Assembly: GCF_001894865.1 (NCBI RefSeq)
Contig: NZ_BCXA01000003.1
Location: 62,001 to 126,000, forward strand
DNA length: 64,000 nt
Direction of reading: 5' to 3'
From: Rhodococcus maanshanensis NBRC 100610
GTDB taxonomy: Bacteria; Actinomycetota; Actinomycetes; Mycobacteriales; Mycobacteriaceae
In this document: positions 23,605 through 33,785 of the stretch, piece by piece
Position numbering within the stretch: the first letter of the stretch is position 1
Layout: every line of letters starts with the position of its first letter
Notes under the pieces: generated by a model
The model's database searches: none
The model's input: only the letters and a program-made list of their open reading frames with translations
What the model was told of the DNA's origin: nothing
Translations under genes and position numbers: made by a program

Positions 23605-23951
23605 CCGGTACCCCGCCCGCATTCGACCCGGAACAGGTCGCGCAGGCCCGCGCCGCCGTCGAGGCGGTGCCGGATCTACCGGAGTGGGTACGCCGGTTCG
23701 AGCTGCTCGGCGACCCGACCCGGCTCCGGATCCTGCTCGGCCTGCACCGCGCACCCGGCATCTACGTCTCTGATCTGGCGGCGGCGCTCGACATGAGCAC
23801 CACGGCCGTCTCGCACGCACTTCGGCTGCTGCGCAATCAGGGCTGGGTCGCGGTGCGCCGCGACGGCAAAAAGATGAGCTACTCGCTCGACGACGAGGTC
23901 GTGCACCGGATGCTGCACGACCTCGGCGCCACCCACGCGCACAACGGTTAG
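23601..23951 (+). CDS. ArsR-family metal-sensor-like regulator
   Basis: A 116-aa winged-helix repressor (RFELLGDPTRLRILLGLHRAPGIYVSDLAAALDMSTTAVSHALRLLRNQGWVAVRRDGKKMSYSL in outline). The last helix and tail hold several possible metal ligands (DDEVVHRMLHDLGATHAHNG), in the position of the alpha-5 sites of NmtR and CzrA, though the ligand spacing is not identical. It overlaps ureD (ATGA) and converges with ndh. A nickel- or zinc-responsive role is inferred from context and the His-rich end; the real ligand is unknown. Confidence 0.85.
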   Translation: MTGTPPAFDPEQVAQARAAVEAVPDLPEWVRRFELLGDPTRLRILLGLHRAPGIYVSDLAAALDMSTTAVSHALRLLRNQGWVAVRRDGKKMSYSLDDEVVHRMLHDLGATHAHNG

Positions 23952-25357
23952 CCGGCCTTCTCCCGCTCCTCGCCGGTCGAGACGGCAAGCGGATCGCCGA
24001 TCAGGCCTGCGTCCTTGGCCCGCTCGTAGTCCTGCAACAGGTCGATGGCGTTGCGCGCGAACACCTGCTGCTCCGTCGAGGCCATCTGCGCGCGTCCGCG
24101 GCCGAGGAAGCTGACGGTCCAGGACAGGATCGTCGAGAACTTGCTGCGGAAGCCGACCAGGTACATCAGGTGGATCACCAGCCAGGCGACCCAGCCGATG
24201 AATCCGCTGATCTCCAGCTTGCCGACCTTCGCGACGGCGCTGAACCGGGAGATGGTCGCCATCGAGCCCTTGTCGAAGTACTTGAAGGGGTGCCGTGTCT
24301 CGGGGGACTCGCCCGCTACGGTGGCCTTGATCTGCTTGGCGGCGTACTTGCCGCCCTGCATCGCGACCTGCGCCAGTCCTGGCAGGTTGTCGAGCGACAT
24401 CATGTCGCCGATGACGTAGACGTTGGGGTACCCGGGCAGCGAGAGGTCGGGGTTGACGTGGACGCGGCCCGCTCGGTCGATCTCGGCGCCGGACTGCGCC
24501 GCCAGCTGCTTGCCGAGCGGGCTGGCCTGCACGCCCGCGGACCACACCTTGCACTGGGAGTCGATGCGGCGCTCGGTCCCGTCCTTCTCCTTGACGACAA
24601 GGCCGTCGACGTCGACGTCGGTGACCATCGCGTTGAGCTGGATCTCGATGCCCAGCTTCTCGAGCCGCGCGGCCGCCTTCTCGCTGAGCTTGCCGCCGTA
24701 GACGGGGAGCACCGCGGGGGCGCCGTCGAGCAGGATCACCCGCGACTCGCGGGAGTCGATGCTCCTGAAGGCGCCGTTGAGGGTGCGATGGGCCAGCTCG
24801 GCGATCTGGCCCGCCAGTTCGACGCCGGTGGGACCCGCGCCGACCACGACGAAGGTGAGCAGCCGGGCGCGCTCCTCCGGGTCATGGGAGAGCTCGGCCT
24901 GCTCGAAGGCGCCGAGGATGCGGCCGCGCAGTTCGAGCGCGTCGTCGATGGTCTTCATGCCGGGCGCGAACTCGGCGAAATGGTCGTTGCCGAAGTAGGA
25001 CTGACCGGCGCCTGCGGCGACGATCAGGCTGTCGAACTCGGTGACCGTTTCTCGTTCGAGCAGTCGCGAGGTCACGGTCTTGGCCTCGAGGTCGACCTCG
25101 AGCACGTCGCCGAGCAGCACTTGGGTGTTCTTCTGTTTGCGCAGGACCAGGCGGGTCGCTGGGGCGATGTCACCGACCGAGAGGATGCCGGTCGCCACCT
25201 GATAGAGCAGCGGTTGGAACAGGTGGTGGGTGGTGCGAGCGATGAGGGTGACGTCGACGTCGGCGCGTTTGAGTGCCTGCGCACCGAACAGCCCGCCGAA
25301 ACCGGAACCGATGACCACGACGCGATGGCGGCGCGATTCCACCGTCTGGATGCTCAT
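23948..25357 (-). CDS. ndh: Type II NADH dehydrogenase (NDH-2)
   Basis: A 469-aa single-subunit flavoprotein that oxidises NADH and reduces menaquinone without pumping protons. The FAD loop is VVVIGSGFGGLFGAQAL, the NADH loop is FVVVGAGPTGVELAGQIAEL and the second FAD contact is NVYVIGDMMS. A C-terminal hydrophobic stretch (ISGFIGWVAWLVIHLMYLVGF) anchors it at the membrane. It converges on the urease operon exactly as Rv1854c does. It offers an uncoupled alternative to the Nuo complex in the same window. Confidence 0.97.
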   Translation of the reverse strand: MSIQTVESRRHRVVVIGSGFGGLFGAQALKRADVDVTLIARTTHHLFQPLLYQVATGILSVGDIAPATRLVLRKQKNTQVLLGDVLEVDLEAKTVTSRLLERETVTEFDSLIVAAGAGQSYFGNDHFAEFAPGMKTIDDALELRGRILGAFEQAELSHDPEERARLLTFVVVGAGPTGVELAGQIAELAHRTLNGAFRSIDSRESRVILLDGAPAVLPVYGGKLSEKAAARLEKLGIEIQLNAMVTDVDVDGLVVKEKDGTERRIDSQCKVWSAGVQASPLGKQLAAQSGAEIDRAGRVHVNPDLSLPGYPNVYVIGDMMSLDNLPGLAQVAMQGGKYAAKQIKATVAGESPETRHPFKYFDKGSMATISRFSAVAKVGKLEISGFIGWVAWLVIHLMYLVGFRSKFSTILSWTVSFLGRGRAQMASTEQQVFARNAIDLLQDYERAKDAGLIGDPLAVSTGEEREKAG

Positions 25358-25520
25358 TGACGCTCCTCCGCAGATCTTCGATGACGAATCTCACGGTAGT
25401 CCCAGGCCCATCTCCCGTCCCGGCAAGTCGGGTCCACGCCCACCCGTGTCGCGCACGCGGCACGGTGTGGGATCGGTCACCCCGGCGACGAGGATCACGG
25501 AGACCCGCATGTAGCGGTGA

Positions 25521-27714
<2,194 letters not shown>

Positions 27715-27748
27715 GAGGCAACACTAGGGCGGCCCGGGAAGCGTCGCC

Positions 27749-27765
27749 ATTACCTCGGAGGTAAT
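27749..27765. promoter_or_regulatory. Palindromic operator between XRE regulator and SnoaL-like gene
   Basis: ATTACCTCGGAGGTAAT is a perfect 17-bp palindrome with 8-bp arms around a central G. It lies 35 bases upstream of the XRE gene start and 83 bases upstream of the SnoaL-like gene. Position and symmetry fit autoregulation plus control of the divergent gene by the XRE protein; binding itself is inferred. Confidence 0.65.
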
Positions 27766-27847
27766 CGACGCGGCGCACCGCGACGGTCAGAGTTGTGTTC
27801 CGACGGCGGCCGAGGCGGCCACCGCGACATCCGACAGGAGTGACGAC

Positions 27848-28210
27848 ATGACCTTCGAAAACCTTGCGGCCCAGTACATCGCGGTGTGGAACGAGACGGA
27901 TGCGGACCGGCGCCGCGCCGCGATCGACGCGTTGTGGGCGCCCGACGGCCGGTATGTGGACCCGATGGCCGCGGCCTCCGGCCGGGCCGAGATCGACGCC
28001 ACCATCGGCGCCGTGCAGCAGCAGTTCGCCGGGATGAGCTTCCGGCTCAACGGGCCGGTCGACGGTCACCACGACCAGGCCAGATTCGGCTGGCAGCTCG
28101 GGCCCGCGGGCGCGGAGGACCTGATCGAGGGGTTCGACGTGATCGAGCGCGATGCGGATGGCCGGCTGATCCACGTGCTCGGCTTCCTCGACAAGGTGCC
28201 GTCCGCCTAG
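27848..28210 (+). CDS. SnoaL/NTF2-like small protein
   Basis: A 120-aa alpha-plus-beta cone-fold protein (TFENLAAQYIAVWNETDADRRRAAIDALWAPDGRYVDP, later GFDVIERDADGRLIHVLGFLDKVP). The family includes polyketide cyclases, isomerases and many proteins of unknown substrate. GGAG lies 7 bases before the ATG. It is divergent from the XRE regulator and probably its target. The actual reaction cannot be read from sequence. Confidence 0.85.
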   Translation: MTFENLAAQYIAVWNETDADRRRAAIDALWAPDGRYVDPMAAASGRAEIDATIGAVQQQFAGMSFRLNGPVDGHHDQARFGWQLGPAGAEDLIEGFDVIERDADGRLIHVLGFLDKVPSA

Positions 28211-28235
28211 GGGCACGTCCTCACACACCTTTTGC

Positions 28236-28279
28236 CGTCAGCACACCCCCTTTGTGCGTGCAATGGGGGTGTGCTGACG
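28236..28279. terminator. Perfect 15-bp stem-loop after the SnoaL-like gene
   Basis: The arms CGTCAGCACACCCCC (28236-28250) and GGGGGTGTGCTGACG (28265-28279) pair perfectly around a 14-base loop. The structure sits 26 bases after the SnoaL-like stop codon and 110 bases before the nickel-importer start. It has no T-run, so it is either an actinobacterial-type terminator insulating the hydrogenase operon or a dispersed palindromic repeat. Confidence 0.65.
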
Positions 28280-28389
28280 TGAACGGGTGTGCGTCCGAAA
28301 CCGGCGGTCCGGGGCTTCAAATGAACAAGTGAGCAGGCGTACGCTGAGTGACGGCATCGGCTCGGTTCTCGCGCCCATCGAGGAACGTC

Positions 28390-29577
28390 ATGACCGTGAC
28401 ATCCCGCTTCTCACGCACCGGACTGGCGGGCGCGTGGCGAGACCTCGACCGCGGTGAGCGACGCAGCCTCGTTGGCATGGCGGTCACGGTGCTCGCCCTC
28501 AACATCGTCGGCTGGGGTGTGCTGTTCGCCTTTGTCGTTCCCGGGCATTACACGGTGCACGGCTCCGCGTTCGGCGTCGGGCTCGGTGTCACCGCGTACA
28601 CGCTCGGCATGCGGCATGCCTTCGACGCCGATCACATCGCGGCCATCGACAACACCACCAGGAAGCTCGTCGCGGAGAACAAGAAGCCGATGTCGGTCGG
28701 GTTCTGGTTCTCCCTCGGGCATTCCACGATCGTCTTCGTCCTCGTGGCCCTGCTGGCGTTCGGGGTGCAGGAGCTGGCCGCGAGCCTGTCCGACGACAAC
28801 TCCGACCTCGAGCGGTGGACGGGGCTGTTCGGCACCCTGGTCTCGGGGACCTTTCTGCTGCTCATCGGCTTGCTCAACCTGATGTCGCTGATCGCGATCC
28901 ACCGGGTCTTCCGCGAGATGAGGAGGGGTGCCTATGACGAGGCGCGGCTGGAGCGTGAGCTGGACAATCGCGGAGCCCTCAACAGGGTGCTCAAGCCCGT
29001 GGTCGCCGCGGTCCGCGCGCCGTGGCACATGTACCCGGTCGGCCTGCTCTTCGGGATGGGTTTCGACACGGTCACCGAGGTGGGGCTGCTGGTCATCGCC
29101 GGTGGCGCGGCAGCGACCGGGCTGCCCTGGTACTCGATCCTGGTGTTGCCGATCCTGTTCTGCGCGGGCATGTCGCTGTTCGATTCGATCGACGGTTCGT
29201 TCATGAACTTCGCGTACGGCTGGGCGCTGGCCCGGCCGCTGCGCAAGATCTACTACAACCTCGTGGTCACGGGGTTGTCGGTGGTGGTGGCGATGCTCAT
29301 CGGCGCGCAGGAGATCATCTCGATCCTCACCGTGAAGTTCGACATCACCGACGGGCTGCTCGGGTGGATCGGCGGACTCGATCTCGGGGCGATGGGGTTC
29401 ATCATCGTCGGGCTGTTCGTCGGCACCTGGCTGACCGCCGTGCTGGTGTGGCAGTACGGCGGCGTGCAGGCGCGCTGGGAGTCCGGGCTCGCGGCGGCGG
29501 TGCCGCCAGAGCGAACGGCGGCGGTGCCGCCAGAGCGAACGGCGGCGGTGTCGGAGAAGGCGGCCTCACCCGAGTGA
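28390..29577 (+). CDS. NiCoT-family nickel/cobalt importer
   Basis: A 395-aa inner-membrane permease of the HoxN/NixA/NicT family. The selectivity signature RHAFDADHIAAIDNTTR (HX4DH) is in helix II, followed by GFWFSLGHST and LFGMGFDTVTEVGLL. About eight membrane helices are visible. ATG at 28390 has GAGGA 5 bases upstream; a GTG at 28348 is the alternative. The end of the gene contains a tandem repeat (AAVPPERT twice). It stands directly before hypAB and the hydrogenase genes and can also feed the urease upstream. Confidence 0.95.
   Translation: MTVTSRFSRTGLAGAWRDLDRGERRSLVGMAVTVLALNIVGWGVLFAFVVPGHYTVHGSAFGVGLGVTAYTLGMRHAFDADHIAAIDNTTRKLVAENKKPMSVGFWFSLGHSTIVFVLVALLAFGVQELAASLSDDNSDLERWTGLFGTLVSGTFLLLIGLLNLMSLIAIHRVFREMRRGAYDEARLERELDNRGALNRVLKPVVAAVRAPWHMYPVGLLFGMGFDTVTEVGLLVIAGGAAATGLPWYSILVLPILFCAGMSLFDSIDGSFMNFAYGWALARPLRKIYYNLVVTGLSVVVAMLIGAQEIISILTVKFDITDGLLGWIGGLDLGAMGFIIVGLFVGTWLTAVLVWQYGGVQARWESGLAAAVPPERTAAVPPERTAAVSEKAASPE
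29493..29550 (+). repeat. 24-bp tandem repeat at the 3' end of the nickel importer
   Basis: Two exact copies of a 24-bp unit (29493-29516, 29517-29540) are followed by a 10-base partial third copy. They encode AAVPPERT twice in the cytoplasmic tail. The unit is a multiple of three, so copy-number change by slippage would keep the frame. Confidence 0.85.
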
Positions 29578-29643
29578 CGAACCGTTGTGCCCTCGGTGGT
29601 CGCGTCCTAGGGTGAGTTCCACCGAGGCCGGAGCGAGGCCGTG

Positions 29644-29973
29644 ATGCACGAGATGTCGATCACCCAGAGCGTCGTCGACGCGGTGTGTGAGCGTGCGGCG
29701 GGCAGACGGGTGCGGCGGGTCACGATCGAGGTGGGGACGCTCTGCGCGGTGGTCCCCGATTCGATGCAGTTCTGTTTCGAACTGGCGACCGAGGGCACCG
29801 TGATGGAGGGCGCCAGCCTGGAGATCGATCAGCCGCCGGGGAGGGCGCACTGTCGAGGCTGCGGGGCGGATTTCGAGCTGACCGATCTCGTGGTGCTGTG
29901 CCGTTGCGGGAGCGCGGACGTGGAGATCCTCTCGGGCAGGGAACTGCGGATCATGTCGATGGAAGTGAGCTGA
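29644..29973 (+). CDS. hypA: Hydrogenase nickel-incorporation protein HypA
   Basis: A 109-aa metallochaperone. The N-terminal MHEMSI supplies nickel ligands including the essential His2. The zinc domain shows CRGCGADFELTDLVVLCRCGS: its first pair is C-x2-C, but its second is C-x-C instead of the usual C-x2-C. It works with HypB to load nickel into the hydrogenase large subunit. ATG at 29644 is the family start; a GTG one codon earlier is possible. hypB follows after 3 bases. Confidence 0.96.
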   Translation: MHEMSITQSVVDAVCERAAGRRVRRVTIEVGTLCAVVPDSMQFCFELATEGTVMEGASLEIDQPPGRAHCRGCGADFELTDLVVLCRCGSADVEILSGRELRIMSMEVS

Positions 29974-29976
29974 GCT

Positions 29977-30774
29977 ATGTGTGCAACATGCGGATGCGGC
30001 GACCACTCGGGTGCGGTGATCACGGTGCCCCACGATCACGCCGGTCACGATCATGCTCATCCACACGAGCATGCCCATCCACACGATCATGCCCACCCGC
30101 ACGACCATCATCCGCATGAACACCTGCCTCAGACCGAGACGATCTCGCTCGAGCAGAAGGTGCTCGCGAAGAACGACATGCTCGCGCAGGAGATTCGGGA
30201 GTGGCTGGCCGCCCGCGACATCCTCGCCTTCAACGTGACGAGTTCGCCGGGCGCGGGCAAGACCACGTTGCTCGAACGAACCATCCGTGAACTCGGCGGC
30301 GGGCGACCGATCTCCGTCATCGAGGGCGACCAGGAGACGTTGCTCGACGCCGAACGGATCAAGGCCGCGGGATGTTCGGTGGTGCAGGTCAACACCGGTG
30401 CCGGCTGTCACCTCGACGCCGAGATGATGCGGCGTGCGCTCGACACGCTGGACCCGCCCTCCGGGTCGTTGCTGTTCGTGGAGAACGTCGGCAACCTCGT
30501 CTGCCCCGCTCTGTTCGATCTCGGCGAGCGCAGCAAGGTGGTCGTGATCTCGGTGACGGAGGGGTCGGACAAGCCGCTCAAGTACCCGCACATGTTCGCG
30601 GCCGCGGGGTTGGTGATCGTCAACAAGACCGATCTGTTGCCGTACGTCGACTTCGATCTCGAGGAGTGCTCGAGACACGCGCGATCGGTGAATCCGGACG
30701 TCCAGATCGTGCCGGTGTCGGCCAAGTCGGGCGAGGGCGTAATCGATTGGTACACATGGATTGCCGCGCAGTAG
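29977..30774 (+). CDS. hypB: Hydrogenase nickel-incorporation GTPase HypB
   Basis: A 265-aa GTPase. It begins with the high-affinity metal site MCATCGCGD, then a strongly histidine-rich segment (about 16 His within residues 18-50) likely to store nickel. The GTPase core has the P-loop NVTSSPGAGKTTLLE, ENVGNLVCPALFDLG, and the guanine motif NKTD. It supplies nickel with HypA. The His-rich run is long compared with many actinobacterial HypB proteins. Confidence 0.97.
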   Translation: MCATCGCGDHSGAVITVPHDHAGHDHAHPHEHAHPHDHAHPHDHHPHEHLPQTETISLEQKVLAKNDMLAQEIREWLAARDILAFNVTSSPGAGKTTLLERTIRELGGGRPISVIEGDQETLLDAERIKAAGCSVVQVNTGAGCHLDAEMMRRALDTLDPPSGSLLFVENVGNLVCPALFDLGERSKVVVISVTEGSDKPLKYPHMFAAAGLVIVNKTDLLPYVDFDLEECSRHARSVNPDVQIVPVSAKSGEGVIDWYTWIAAQ

Positions 30775-30799
30775 GAACGCCGTGACGAATCTGCGACCG

Positions 30800-30829
30800 T
30801 TGACAGCGTCGTTCCCGCGGGTGTAGACC
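30800..30829 (+). promoter_or_regulatory. Possible housekeeping promoter before the hydrogenase structural genes
   Basis: In the 134-base gap between hypB and the small-subunit gene there is a perfect TTGACA (30800-30805), then an 18-base spacer and TAGACC (30824-30829) preceded by TG. This would start transcription about 70 bases before the small-subunit gene. The -10 match is weak, so this is tentative. Confidence 0.35.
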
Positions 30830-30908
30830 GTGAGAAGCGTCATACAAGTGGGCCGAGGGTCGACTCCGATGACGTAGGGGCACAGCCCTGCCCCGGAGAG
30901 CGGCACTG

Positions 30909-31964
30909 ATGCCAACGGAGGCGGCAGTCAAAGCCGAAGAAACGTTGATCCACGTGCTGTGGATCAACGCGGGTCTCAGTTGTGATGGCGATTCGGTGGC
31001 ACTGACTGCTGCCACCCAGCCCAGCATCGAGGAGATCGCCCTCGGTGCCCTTCCGGGCCTGCCGAAGATCGCCGTCCACTGGCCCCTTATCGATTTCGAG
31101 TGTGGGTCGGCCGGTGGTGCCGACGACTTCCTCGAGTGGTTCTGGAAGGCCGATCGCGGCGAACTCGAACCGTTCGTGCTGGTGGTCGAGGGATCGATCC
31201 CGAACGAGAAGCTGCACGACGAGGGTTACTGGTGCGGCTTCGGGAGTGACCCGGCGACGGGACAACCCGTGACGACGAGCGAGTGGCTCGATCGTCTCGC
31301 GCCGAAGGCGACCGCGATCGTCGCGGCGGGAACCTGCGCGACGTACGGCGGGATCCACGCGATGGCAGGCAATCCCACCGGCGCGATGGGTGTGCCCGAC
31401 TACCTCGGTTGGGAATGGAAGTCCAAGGCCGGGATTCCGATCGTCTGCGTGCCCGGATGCCCGATCCAGCCGGACAACCTGTCCGAGACGCTGACGTATC
31501 TGCTGTACATGGCGACCGATCAGGCCCCGATGATCCCGCTCGACGAGGCGTTGCGCCCGCAATGGCTGTTCGGTGCCACGGTGCACGAGGGATGCGACCG
31601 CGGCGGCTACTACGAGCAGGGTGAGTTCGCGACCGAGTACGGATCGCCGACCTGCCTGGTGAAGCTCGGGTGCTGGGGTCCGGTGGTCAAGTGCAACGTC
31701 CCCAAGCGCGGCTGGATGAACGGGCTCGGCGGATGCCCGAACGTCGGCGGCATCTGCATCGGGTGCACCATGCCCGGTTTCCCCGACAAGTTCATGCCGT
31801 TCATGGACGAGCCGCCCGGCGGCCTGGTCTCGAGCACGGCGTCGGGGCTCTACGGCTCCGTCATCCGCCGCCTGCGTCACGTGACCGGGCGAACGGTGGA
31901 CAAGGAACCGCGGTGGCGTAATCCGGGTTCAGAACTCGAAACGGGAGCAGTACGTACCTGGTAG
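30909..31964 (+). CDS. hhyS: Group 1h [NiFe]-hydrogenase small subunit
   Basis: A 351-aa electron-transfer subunit of the high-affinity, oxygen-insensitive actinobacterial hydrogenase that oxidises trace atmospheric H2. It has no Tat signal, as is usual for group 1h. Near the N-terminus, the usual CxxC of the proximal cluster is replaced by C25-D-G-D28, matching the 3-Cys/1-Asp ligation described for the Ralstonia enzyme of this group. Further Cys ligands are in AAGTCATYGG, VPGCPIQP, HEGCDRGGYYE, VKLGCWGPVVKCNVPKRGW and CPNVGGICIGCTMPGFPD. GGAGAG lies about 9 bases before the ATG. Confidence 0.96.
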   Translation: MPTEAAVKAEETLIHVLWINAGLSCDGDSVALTAATQPSIEEIALGALPGLPKIAVHWPLIDFECGSAGGADDFLEWFWKADRGELEPFVLVVEGSIPNEKLHDEGYWCGFGSDPATGQPVTTSEWLDRLAPKATAIVAAGTCATYGGIHAMAGNPTGAMGVPDYLGWEWKSKAGIPIVCVPGCPIQPDNLSETLTYLLYMATDQAPMIPLDEALRPQWLFGATVHEGCDRGGYYEQGEFATEYGSPTCLVKLGCWGPVVKCNVPKRGWMNGLGGCPNVGGICIGCTMPGFPDKFMPFMDEPPGGLVSSTASGLYGSVIRRLRHVTGRTVDKEPRWRNPGSELETGAVRTW

Positions 31965-31988
31965 CTAGACCTGTCGAGAGGCAATTCG

Positions 31989-33785
31989 ATGACAGAGATC
32001 ATCCCCGAGCCGTCGCACAAGCAGACGGACCCCGGCGGCCTCGTGGAGATGGCCTGGGATCCGATCACCCGCATCGTGGGCAGTCTCGGCATCTACACCA
32101 AGATCGACTTCGACAACCGAGAGGTGGTGGAGTGCCACAGCACCTCGTCCATCTTCCGCGGCTACTCGTTGTTCATGAAGGGCAAGGATCCCCGCGACGC
32201 GCACTTCATCACCAGCCGCATCTGCGGCATCTGCGGTGACAACCACGCGACGTGTTCCTGCTACACGCAGAACATGGCCTATGGCGTGAAGCCGCCGCAC
32301 CTCGGGGAATGGATCGTCAACCTCGGTGAGGCCGCCGAGTACATGTTCGACCACAACATCTTTCAGGAGAACCTGGTCGGCGTGGACTACTGCGAGAAGA
32401 TGGTGTCGGAGACGAACCCCGGCGTGCTCGCCAAGGCCGAGAACACCCAGGCGCCGCGGGCGGGCGAGCACGGGTACCGAACGATCGCAGACATCATGCG
32501 CTCGCTCAACCCGTTCACCGGCGAGTTCTATCGCGAGGCACTCCAGGTCAGCCGGGCCACCCGAGAGATGTTCTGTCTCATGGAGGGTCGGCACGTGCAC
32601 CCGTCCACGCTGTACCCGGGCGGGGTCGGGACGGTGGCCACCATCCAGCTGATGACGGACTACATGACCCGGTTGATGCGGTACGTGGAGTTCATGAAGA
32701 AGGTCGTGCCCATGCACGACGACCTTTTCGACTTCTTCTACGAGGCGATCCCCGGGTACGAGAAGGTCGGTCTGCGCCGGACCCTGCTCGGTTGCTGGGG
32801 CTCGTTCCAGGACCCCGAGCACTGCAACTTCGAGTACAAGGACATGACGAACTGGGGCAGGAAGATGTTCGTCACCCCAGGGGTCGTCGTCGACGGCAAG
32901 CTGGTCACCACCGATCTGGTCGACATCAACCTGGGCATCCGGATCCTGCTGGGGTCGTCGTACTACGACGACTGGAACGACCAGGAGACCTTCGTCAAAC
33001 AGGACCCGCTCGGCAATCCGGTCGACCGGCGTCACCCGTGGAACCAGCACACCAACCCGCAGCCGCAGAAACGCGACCTCGAGGACAAGTACAGCTGGGT
33101 GATGTCGCCAAGGTGGTTCGACGGCACCGACCACCTCGCGCTGGACACCGGTGGCGGGCCGCTGGCCCGGCTGTGGTCGACGGCGCTGGCCGGGCTCGTC
33201 GACATCGGCTACGTCAAGTCGACGGGCCGCAGCGTGCAGATCAACCTCCCGAAAACCGCGCTCAAGGGCCCGGTTTCGCTGGAGTGGAAGATCCCGGAGC
33301 ACGGCAGCAACACGATCGAACGCAACCGTGCCAGGACCTACTTCCAGGCCTACGCGGCCGCCTGCGCATTGCACTTCGCCGAGAAGGCCCTCGAGGAGAT
33401 CCGGGCCGGGCGGACCAAGACGTGGGAGAAGTTCGACGTCCCGGACGAGGGCATCGGCTGCGGGTTCACCGAGGCGGTTCGCGGCGTGCTCTCGCACCAC
33501 ATGGTGATCAGGGACGGCAAGATCGCGAACTACCACCCCTATCCGCCGACCCCGTGGAACGCCAGCCCCCGCGACAGCCTCGGCACACCGGGGCCGTACG
33601 AGGACGCGGTGCAGGGGCAGCCGATCTTCGAGGAGAACGATCGAGATCACTTCAAGGGGATCGACATCATGCGGACCGTCCGCAGCTTCGATCCCTGCCT
33701 GCCCTGCGGCGTGCACATGTACCTCGGCGGCGGCAAGACGCTGGAGAAGCTGCACTCGCCGACGCAGTACTCGACCGGAGAGTGA
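31989..33785 (+). CDS. hhyL: Group 1h [NiFe]-hydrogenase large subunit
   Basis: A 598-aa catalytic subunit. The L1 motif TSRICGICGDNHATCSC provides C79 and C82; the L2 motif DPCLPCGVHMYLGGG provides C570 and C573. Together these four Cys bind the NiFe(CN)2CO site. After H576 there are 22 more residues, the tail to be removed by the maturation protease encoded downstream. Insertions such as the FQDPEHCNFEYKDMTNWGRK region are typical of group 1h. The stop overlaps the next gene (GTGA). Confidence 0.98.
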   Translation: MTEIIPEPSHKQTDPGGLVEMAWDPITRIVGSLGIYTKIDFDNREVVECHSTSSIFRGYSLFMKGKDPRDAHFITSRICGICGDNHATCSCYTQNMAYGVKPPHLGEWIVNLGEAAEYMFDHNIFQENLVGVDYCEKMVSETNPGVLAKAENTQAPRAGEHGYRTIADIMRSLNPFTGEFYREALQVSRATREMFCLMEGRHVHPSTLYPGGVGTVATIQLMTDYMTRLMRYVEFMKKVVPMHDDLFDFFYEAIPGYEKVGLRRTLLGCWGSFQDPEHCNFEYKDMTNWGRKMFVTPGVVVDGKLVTTDLVDINLGIRILLGSSYYDDWNDQETFVKQDPLGNPVDRRHPWNQHTNPQPQKRDLEDKYSWVMSPRWFDGTDHLALDTGGGPLARLWSTALAGLVDIGYVKSTGRSVQINLPKTALKGPVSLEWKIPEHGSNTIERNRARTYFQAYAAACALHFAEKALEEIRAGRTKTWEKFDVPDEGIGCGFTEAVRGVLSHHMVIRDGKIANYHPYPPTPWNASPRDSLGTPGPYEDAVQGQPIFEENDRDHFKGIDIMRTVRSFDPCLPCGVHMYLGGGKTLEKLHSPTQYSTGE

